From contig NZ_JACHMK010000001.1 of NCBI RefSeq assembly GCF_014208035.1, positions 1,426,001-1,490,000 of the forward strand: DNA of 64,000 bases, written 5' to 3'. Below the pieces are notes generated by a model. It made no database searches. It had not been told where the DNA came from and saw nothing but the letters and a program-made list of their open reading frames with translations. Origin of the DNA: Schaalia hyovaginalis. Lineage in GTDB: Bacteria; Actinomycetota; Actinomycetes; Actinomycetales; Actinomycetaceae. The stretch's first letter is position 1, and every line of letters begins with the position of its first letter. Positions 58,690 to 64,000 of the stretch are shown piece after piece. The translations under genes were made by a program, and so were the position numbers.

Positions 58690-59415
58690 TCACCGTAGAC
58701 GCTTCCGGGCCCGATCGCCCGCCGGGGGCCTTGAGGGCCGCAGCCAGGAGCGATCGATCGCCTCGACGAGGCCGATCACGTCCTCACGGGTGCCGGAGTT
58801 GTCGACAAGGATATGGGCGAGGGCCTCGCGATCGGCATCGGCCGATTGGGCGGCCATGCGCCTCAGGGCGTCGTCACGGGGGATCCCCCGGGCTTCCAGG
58901 CGCTCGATTCTCAGGTCCACGGGGGCCCCGACGACGATGACCGCGTCGAATCGCCCGGCGAGTCCGGCTTCGACGAGGAGGGGGACGTCGTAGACCGCCA
59001 GTCCGTCTTCGGGCGCCCGCGCGAGGATCGCGGCGGCGCGCTCGGCGATGAGCGGATGCAGGATCCCCTCCACCTCCTCCCGGGCTTCGCGATCGGCGAA
59101 GATGATCGCGGCGAGGGCGGCGCGGTCGAGCTCTCCGGAGCTGAGGAGGATGCCGTGCCCGAAGCGGTCGACGAGCCGCTGAAGGCCCCCGCTCCCCCGT
59201 TCGACGACCTCGCGCGCGATGCGGTCGGCATCGGCGAGCGTGGCGCCGATCCCCTCCAGCGCCGAGGAGACCGTGCTCTTCCCGGACCCGATGCCCCCGG
59301 TCAGGCCGATCCTCAGCGCCCTTGATCGCGGGCGGTCGAAGGGGCGCAGCAGGCGGGCCCTCGCCCCGCCCTCCTCAAGGGAGCGCGGCGCCGAGTCGAG
59401 ATCGTAGGGGCTCAT
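58690..59415 (-). CDS. coaE: Dephospho-CoA kinase
   Basis: A 241-residue kinase for the last step of CoA synthesis. P-loop [20 protein letters not shown], then the [10 protein letters not shown] motif and [11 protein letters not shown] with HPLI. About 35 residues precede the P-loop strand (Pro/Arg-rich), longer than usual; no better in-frame start occurs near the P-loop. ATG 59415 has GGAGG 8 nt upstream, and a GAGGAT 6 nt upstream as a possible weak -10. It lies between rpsA and uvrB, an order common in actinobacteria. Confidence 0.93.
   Translation of the reverse strand: MSPYDLDSAPRSLEEGGARARLLRPFDRPRSRALRIGLTGGIGSGKSTVSSALEGIGATLADADRIAREVVERGSGGLQRLVDRFGHGILLSSGELDRAALAAIIFADREAREEVEGILHPLIAERAAAILARAPEDGLAVYDVPLLVEAGLAGRFDAVIVVGAPVDLRIERLEARGIPRDDALRRMAAQSADADREALAHILVDNSGTREDVIGLVEAIDRSWLRPSRPPAGDRARKRLR
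58692..58697 (-). promoter_or_regulatory. -10 hexamer of a leaderless uvrB promoter
   Basis: TACGGT, spacer GAAGGC (6 nt), GTG 58685, on the minus strand. Confidence 0.5.
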
Positions 59416-59434
59416 GCCCCCATCCTCCACCAAA

Positions 59435-59472
59435 GGGGCGCGCCCCGCGAATCTCTTCGCGGGGCGCGCCCC
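59435..59472 (-). terminator. Terminator of rpsA
   Basis: Perfect 17-bp stem GGGGCGCGCCCCGCGAA/TTCGCGGGGCGCGCCCC, loop of four bases, 36 bp after the rpsA stop, followed on the minus strand by TTTG. Confidence 0.8.
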
Positions 59473-59507
59473 CTGAGCGATCGAAGCGGGATGAACCCGG
59501 ATCGGAC

Positions 59508-60947
59508 TCAGTTGTTGTTCGTCAGCTTCTCACGGAGGGCCGCCAGGGCCTCATCCGAGGCGAGAGTGCCGGAGTTGTCCACGGGGGTGGAGTAGGAGGC
59601 CTGCTCTTCGACGGAGGGAACCGCCTCGACATCCTCTTCCTGAGCCTTGAGGACCTGGGCCTTGTGGGCCTCCCAACGGGCCTGGGCCTCGGCGTACTGG
59701 GCCTCCCAGGCCTCGCGCTGAGCCTCGTAGCCCTCCATCCACTCCTGGGTCTCCGGATCGAAGCCCTCGGGGTACTTGTAGTTGCCGTTCTCGTCGTACT
59801 CGGCGGCCATGCCGTAGAGCGAGGGATCGAATTCCTCGGAGGTCGGATCCACGCCCTCGTTCGCCTGCTTGAGCGACAGGGAGATGCGGCGGCGCTCGAG
59901 ATCGATGTCGATGACCTTGACGAAGGCGTCGTCGCCGACCTTGACGACCTGGTCGGGCAGGTCGATGTGGCGCTGCGCGAGCTCGGAGATGTGGACGAGG
60001 CCCTCGATGCCGTCCTCGACGCGCACGAAGGCGCCGAAGGGGACGAGCTTGGTGACCTTGCCCGGCACGACCTGGCCGATCGCGTGGGTGCGCGCGAAGG
60101 CCTGCCACGGATCCTCCTGGGTCGCCTTGAGCGAGAGGGAGACGCGCTCGCGATCCATGTCGACGTCGAGGACCTCGACGGTGACTTCCTGACCGACCTC
60201 GACGACCTCGGAGGGGTGGTCGATGTGCTTCCAGGACAGTTCGGAGACGTGCACGAGGCCGTCGACGCCGCCGAGATCGACGAAGGCGCCGAAGTTGACG
60301 ATCGAGGAGACGTTGCCCGTGCGGACCTGGCCCTTGGCCAGGGTGTGGAGGAAGTTCGTGCGGACCTCGGACTGGGTCTGCTCGAGCCACGCGCGACGGG
60401 ACAGGACCACGTTGTTGCGGTTCTTGTCGAGCTCGATGATCTTCGCCTCGATCTCGCGGCCGATGTAGGGCTGGAGATCGCGGACGCGGCGCATCTCGAC
60501 GAGGGAGGCGGGCAGGAAGCCGCGCAGGCCGATGTCGAGGATCAGGCCGCCCTTGACGACCTCGATGACGGTGCCGGTGACGACGCCGTCCTCCTCCTTG
60601 ACCTTCTCGATCTGGCCCCAGGCGCGCTCGTACTGGGCGCGCTTCTTCGACAGGAGCAGACGGCCTTCCTTGTCCTCCTTCTGGAGGACGAGAGCCTCGA
60701 CCTTGTCGCCGACGGCGACCACGTCGTCGGGATTCACGTCGTGCTTGATGGAGAGCTCGCGAGAGAGGATCACGCCCTCAGTCTTGTAGCCGATGTCGAG
60801 GAGGACCTCATCGTGGTCGACCTTGACGACAGTGCCCTCGACGATGTCGCCATCGTTGAAGTACTTGATGGTTTCGTCGATGGCGGCGAGCAGGTCCTCG
60901 GTGGAACCGATGTCGTTGACCGCGACCTGCGGCGTGTTGGTGGTCAT
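59508..60947 (-). CDS. rpsA: 30S ribosomal protein S1
   Basis: A 479-residue protein with four S1 RNA-binding repeats (about 35-105, 120-190, 205-275, 290-365; for example VKVDHDEVLLDIGYKTEGVI and GFGAFVDLGGVDGLVHVSELS-like wording). An acidic, Glu/Ala/Gln-rich C-terminal tail with repeated EAQ and WEA units follows. Four repeats fit the actinobacterial short form. ATG 60947 has GGAG about 10 nt upstream. The 162-bp region before it contains TACTAT and TAGAGT hexamers as promoter candidates. Confidence 0.96.
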   Translation of the reverse strand: MTTNTPQVAVNDIGSTEDLLAAIDETIKYFNDGDIVEGTVVKVDHDEVLLDIGYKTEGVILSRELSIKHDVNPDDVVAVGDKVEALVLQKEDKEGRLLLSKKRAQYERAWGQIEKVKEEDGVVTGTVIEVVKGGLILDIGLRGFLPASLVEMRRVRDLQPYIGREIEAKIIELDKNRNNVVLSRRAWLEQTQSEVRTNFLHTLAKGQVRTGNVSSIVNFGAFVDLGGVDGLVHVSELSWKHIDHPSEVVEVGQEVTVEVLDVDMDRERVSLSLKATQEDPWQAFARTHAIGQVVPGKVTKLVPFGAFVRVEDGIEGLVHISELAQRHIDLPDQVVKVGDDAFVKVIDIDLERRRISLSLKQANEGVDPTSEEFDPSLYGMAAEYDENGNYKYPEGFDPETQEWMEGYEAQREAWEAQYAEAQARWEAHKAQVLKAQEEDVEAVPSVEEQASYSTPVDNSGTLASDEALAALREKLTNNN

Positions 60948-61109
60948 GTAGTTGTGTCTCCGAAACGGACTGAATAGTAGGTGAATGGACCGGCGATCCG
61001 GGCGCGCAGGCCCGAAACCACCGCGAACTACTCTATCAGGCGTCGCGCGCGAAAAGTGAAGTCCGGGACGGGGTGAATTCGTGGCCCCCGTCTCGATTCG
61101 CCCCGGGCC

Positions 61110-63824
61110 TCAGTGCGCGGCCGCCATCCAGTTCTCCCCGATGCCCACCGAGACCTCGAGCGCGACGCTCATCCGGACGGGCTGCGCCATCTGCTCCCGG
61201 ACGAGCGCTTCGACGGCCTCGGCCTCGCCCGGCGCGACTTCGAGGAGGAGCTCGTCGTGGATCTGGACGAGGACCCGCGAGTCCAGGCCCGCCGCCTCCA
61301 GGGAGTCGACCACGTTCACCATGGCGATCTTGATGATGTCCGCGGCACTGCCCTGGATCGGCGCGTTGAGCGCCGCTCGCTCGGCCATTTCACGCCGTTG
61401 ACGGTTCTCGGAGGTCAGGTCGGGCAGGTATCGGCGCCTGCCGAACATGGTCTCGGTATAGCCCCGGGCGCGCGCGTCGTCGACGATCGCGGCGAGGTAG
61501 TCCCGGACCCCGCCGAAGCGCTCGAAGTAGCGGTCCCGCAGCGCGGAGGCCTCGGGCACCGGGATGCGCAGCTGCTGCGACAGGCCGAAGGGCGACAGGC
61601 CGTAGGCGAGGCCGTAGGACGTCGCCTTGATCCTCGAGCGCTGCTCCGGGGTGACCTCGTCGATGGGAACGCCGAAGACCATCGACGCCATCGTCCGGTG
61701 GAGGTCCTCGCCGGAGGCGAAGGCCTCGATCAGCCCCCGATCCTTCGACAGGTGCGCCATGATCCGCATCTCGATCTGCGAGTAGTCGACGCTCATGAGC
61801 GCGCAGTAGCCGGGACCGGGTACGAAGCCGGAGCGGATCCGCACTCCGTCGGGCGTGCGGGCGGGGATGTTCTGAAGATTCGGATCGGAGGACGCCAAGC
61901 GCCCCGTCGCGGCGGCCACCTGCGAGAAGCTCGAATGGATGCGCCCGTCGTCGCCGATGCTCGCGATGAGCGAGTCCACCATCTGCTTGAGCTTGATGCG
62001 ATCGCGGTGGATGAGGAGGTTGTCGAGGAAGACGAAGCCCGGCCCGGCCTGCCCGCGGGTCCTTTCGCGCAGATCGAGGAGGGCCTCGGCGTTCGTCGTG
62101 TAGCCCGTCTTCGTCTTCTTCGTCTTGGGCAGGTCGAGCACTTCGAAGAGGATGCGCTGCAACTGCTTCGGGCTCGACAGGTTCACGTCCTCGCCGATGA
62201 CCCCGATCGCCCCTGCCCGCGCCGACTCGACCTCGGCGCCCAGGGACTCCGACTGCCGCCTCAGGGCGTCCTCATCGACGGCGATCCCCGTGTCCTCCAT
62301 CGTCGCGAGGACCCGGGCGACCGGGAGCTCCATCGTCTCCAGGAGCTCCGCCTCCTTGGCCTCGACGAGTTCGGGTTCGAGGCGCTCCCACAGCGCGGGT
62401 AGCGACCGGGCCTTCCGGGCGGCCAGGAGCGCGCGAAGCGAGATCTGCCCGCCCACGTCGAAGAGGACGTCCTCCTTCGGCTCGAGCTCCTTCGGGTCGA
62501 CCCCCAGATAGCGCTCGAGGAGCACGGGCAGCTCCACGGACTTCGAATCGGGGCGCACGAGGTAGGCGGCGAGGTGGGCGTCCCGGCTCGGCCAGGGCGT
62601 CGCCCACCCCTGGGCCCTCAGGGCGTGGCTCAGCGCCTTCGCGTCGTGGACGATGAGGTCCCGCGCCTCGCCCAGCGCCTCGCCCAGGGCCCGCTCCTGC
62701 CCGGGGGACAATTCGGTCGGGTCCACGACGAGCACCCGGTCCTGAGCGACGAGGGCGAGCAGGTCCGTCCTGCCCTTCGCGGGAGCGCCGGACCCCTCGG
62801 CCCAGAGCGCCCGGATCGGCCCGAAAGCCTCGATCCACTCGGCGATGTCGCGATCCGCATCGACGGGATCCGCTTCGAACTCCGCCGTGAAGTCGAAAAC
62901 CGCGAGGGCCTCCTCCTCAGCGCCCGAGGAGCGGACGGCTGCGCCCTCGTCCCCCGAGATCGCCATGACGCGCGAACGCAGACCGCCGAATTCGAGCGCG
63001 TCGAAGAGGGTGAAGAGTTCGCCGGAATCCGTCGCCCCGCGAGTGAGATCGTCGAGGCCGACCCCGAGGTCGAGATCGGTGAGAAGACGATTCAGGCGAC
63101 GGTTCCGCCGCACGTCCTCGAGGTGCTCGCGCAGGGCCTGGCCCCGCTTGCCCTTCACCTCGGCGGAGCGTTCGAGCAGGTTGTCGAGACCGTCGAAGGA
63201 GGTGATCCACTGCGCGGCGGTCTTCGGGCCGACTCCGGGCACGCCCGGCAGGTTGTCGCTCGCCTCACCGACCAGGGCGGCGATCTCGGGATACCGCTGC
63301 GGCGGCACCCCGTACTTCTCCTCGACCGCCGCAGGCGTCATCCGGCGAAGATCGCCGGGCCCCTGCCCCGGATAGAGGACCGTCACCCGCTCATTGACCA
63401 TCTGGAAGGTATCGCGGTCCCCCGAGACGACGAGGACCTCCATCCCTTCATCGGCGCCGCGCTTGGCGAGGGTCGCCAGGATGTCGTCGGCCTCATAGCC
63501 CTCCTTGCGGAGGGAGACGATGCCCATCGCCCCGAGGACCTGGGAGATGAGCTCGACCTGCCCCTTGAACTCCTCGGGGGTCTCGTCCCGCGTGCCCTTG
63601 TACTCGGGGTACTCCTCGGTCCTGAAGGAGCGGCGCGAGACGTCGAAGGCGACGGCGATCCTGTCCGGGCGCTCCTGCTCGATGAGCTTGACGAGCATCG
63701 ACACGAAACCGTACACGGCGTTCGTGTGCTGACCGGTCTTCGTGGCGAATTTGTCGGCGGGCAGGGCGAAGAAGGCGCGGAACGCCATCGAATGTCCGTC
63801 GATGATGAGCAGAGTGTCCGTCAT
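61110..63824 (-). CDS. polA: DNA polymerase I
   Basis: A 904-residue polymerase with an N-terminal 5'-3' exonuclease (LLIIDGHSMAFRAFFAL to about 310), a degenerate 3'-5' exonuclease region (about 330-500) and the polymerase domain (about 520-904). Motif A is MSVDYSQIEMRIMAHLS, motif B is RSRIKATSYGLAYGLS, and motif C is VLVQIHDELLLEV. In the middle region the usual Asp/Glu metal ligands of proofreading are not apparent, as in mycobacterial PolA. ATG 63824 follows TAGGGT by 7 nt, a leaderless arrangement. It functions in gap-filling after UvrABC action. Confidence 0.97.
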   Translation of the reverse strand: MTDTLLIIDGHSMAFRAFFALPADKFATKTGQHTNAVYGFVSMLVKLIEQERPDRIAVAFDVSRRSFRTEEYPEYKGTRDETPEEFKGQVELISQVLGAMGIVSLRKEGYEADDILATLAKRGADEGMEVLVVSGDRDTFQMVNERVTVLYPGQGPGDLRRMTPAAVEEKYGVPPQRYPEIAALVGEASDNLPGVPGVGPKTAAQWITSFDGLDNLLERSAEVKGKRGQALREHLEDVRRNRRLNRLLTDLDLGVGLDDLTRGATDSGELFTLFDALEFGGLRSRVMAISGDEGAAVRSSGAEEEALAVFDFTAEFEADPVDADRDIAEWIEAFGPIRALWAEGSGAPAKGRTDLLALVAQDRVLVVDPTELSPGQERALGEALGEARDLIVHDAKALSHALRAQGWATPWPSRDAHLAAYLVRPDSKSVELPVLLERYLGVDPKELEPKEDVLFDVGGQISLRALLAARKARSLPALWERLEPELVEAKEAELLETMELPVARVLATMEDTGIAVDEDALRRQSESLGAEVESARAGAIGVIGEDVNLSSPKQLQRILFEVLDLPKTKKTKTGYTTNAEALLDLRERTRGQAGPGFVFLDNLLIHRDRIKLKQMVDSLIASIGDDGRIHSSFSQVAAATGRLASSDPNLQNIPARTPDGVRIRSGFVPGPGYCALMSVDYSQIEMRIMAHLSKDRGLIEAFASGEDLHRTMASMVFGVPIDEVTPEQRSRIKATSYGLAYGLSPFGLSQQLRIPVPEASALRDRYFERFGGVRDYLAAIVDDARARGYTETMFGRRRYLPDLTSENRQRREMAERAALNAPIQGSAADIIKIAMVNVVDSLEAAGLDSRVLVQIHDELLLEVAPGEAEAVEALVREQMAQPVRMSVALEVSVGIGENWMAAAH

Positions 63825-63831
63825 AGGTGTA

Positions 63832-63837
63832 ACCCTA
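63832..63837 (-). promoter_or_regulatory. -10 hexamer of a leaderless polA promoter
   Basis: TAGGGT, spacer TACACCT (7 nt), ATG 63824, on the minus strand. The divergent gene begins only 20 bp away. Confidence 0.5.
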
Positions 63838-63843
63838 GAGCCC

Positions 63844-64000
63844 ATGAACGATTCCGTCCCGCAATCCTCATCCCCCGCTCCCGATCCCGCGCGCGTCGGC
63901 GGCTTCGTCGGCGCGCACTGGCCCGGCTCCCTCATGGAGGCCATGCGGATGGAGGTCCTCGAGCACTCCCCCGAGCGCACCGTCATCGAGATGCCGGTCG
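63844..64000 (+). CDS. Probable hotdog-fold thioesterase, cut by window edge
   Basis: The first 52 residues of a protein reading MNDSVPQSSSPAPDPA followed by GSLMEAMRMEVLEHSPERTVIEMPV. The pattern of a helix, then a strand ending in Met-Pro-Val, is typical for the N-terminus of PaaI-type thioesterases, which often lie next to polA in actinobacteria. The active-site region is beyond the edge, so the assignment rests on this fragment and its position. It diverges from polA, the two starts being 20 bp apart. Confidence 0.5.
   Translation, partial: MNDSVPQSSSPAPDPARVGGFVGAHWPGSLMEAMRMEVLEHSPERTVIEMPV

Noticed and set aside
58686..58760. SOS box upstream of uvrB
   Set aside because: No GAAC-N4-GTTC-like sequence could be found there, nor before uvrC or polA.

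Overview
The window is high-GC, gene-dense, chromosomal DNA from an actinobacterium. Its layout fits Actinomycetaceae (Actinomyces/Schaalia-like). That placement is inferred from gene content and order: the DUF881/small-basic-protein cluster, xerD-parA-scpA-scpB-rluB, uvrC-rapZ-yvcK-whiA-gap-pgk-tpiA-secG, PurT, an M1 PepN of actinobacterial type and a DUF6318-type lipoprotein. No phage, insertion sequence, integrase-borne island or CRISPR array is visible.

Layout. 1-4077 (minus): two DUF881 membrane proteins flanking a small basic membrane protein, preceded by aminopeptidase N. 4159-7278 (plus): murE and der. 7331-9854 (minus): a flavin redox cluster (ApbE, a broken FMN-binding gene, a ferric-reductase-like flavoprotein). 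10008-16770 (plus, except one tRNA-Pro): ogt, an ABC exporter, a GH2 glycosidase and an aminotransferase. 16796-22655 (minus): xerD-parA-scpA-scpB-rluB-tyrA-cmk. 22829-26548 (plus): transketolase, a lipoprotein and a secreted PKD-like protein with a low-GC patch. 27035-36956 (minus): uvrC-purT-rapZ-yvcK-whiA, then gap-pgk-tpiA and secG. 37014-44687: nitrogen assimilation, gltBD diverging from glnA. 44869-49318 (plus): two tandem acyl-CoA synthetases and a short-chain dehydrogenase. 49338-63824: uvrA, two YciI-like genes, a P-type ATPase and TerC behind a manganese riboswitch, uvrB, coaE, rpsA and polA. The right edge holds the start of a probable thioesterase.

The window unites nucleotide-excision repair (uvrA, uvrB, uvrC), polA and ogt with chromosome segregation (xerD, parA, scpAB), lower glycolysis, ammonium assimilation and cell-envelope functions (murE, rapZ/yvcK, whiA, DUF881 cluster).

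The strongest unifying signal is regulatory. Eleven genes have a TANNNT -10 hexamer exactly 6-7 nt before their start codon, often GTG and usually without a good Shine-Dalgarno. This predicts leaderless mRNAs, and it decides several starts. Other main observations are a yybP-ykoY (Mn2+) riboswitch controlling terC and a CtpE-like ATPase, an internally deleted FMN-binding gene between its usual partners, a LexA-like box upstream of uvrA, palindromes in the gltB/glnA intergenic region, and a terminator hairpin whose arm contains the uvrC -10. I did not recognise a wholly new defence or biosynthetic system; most genes are housekeeping.
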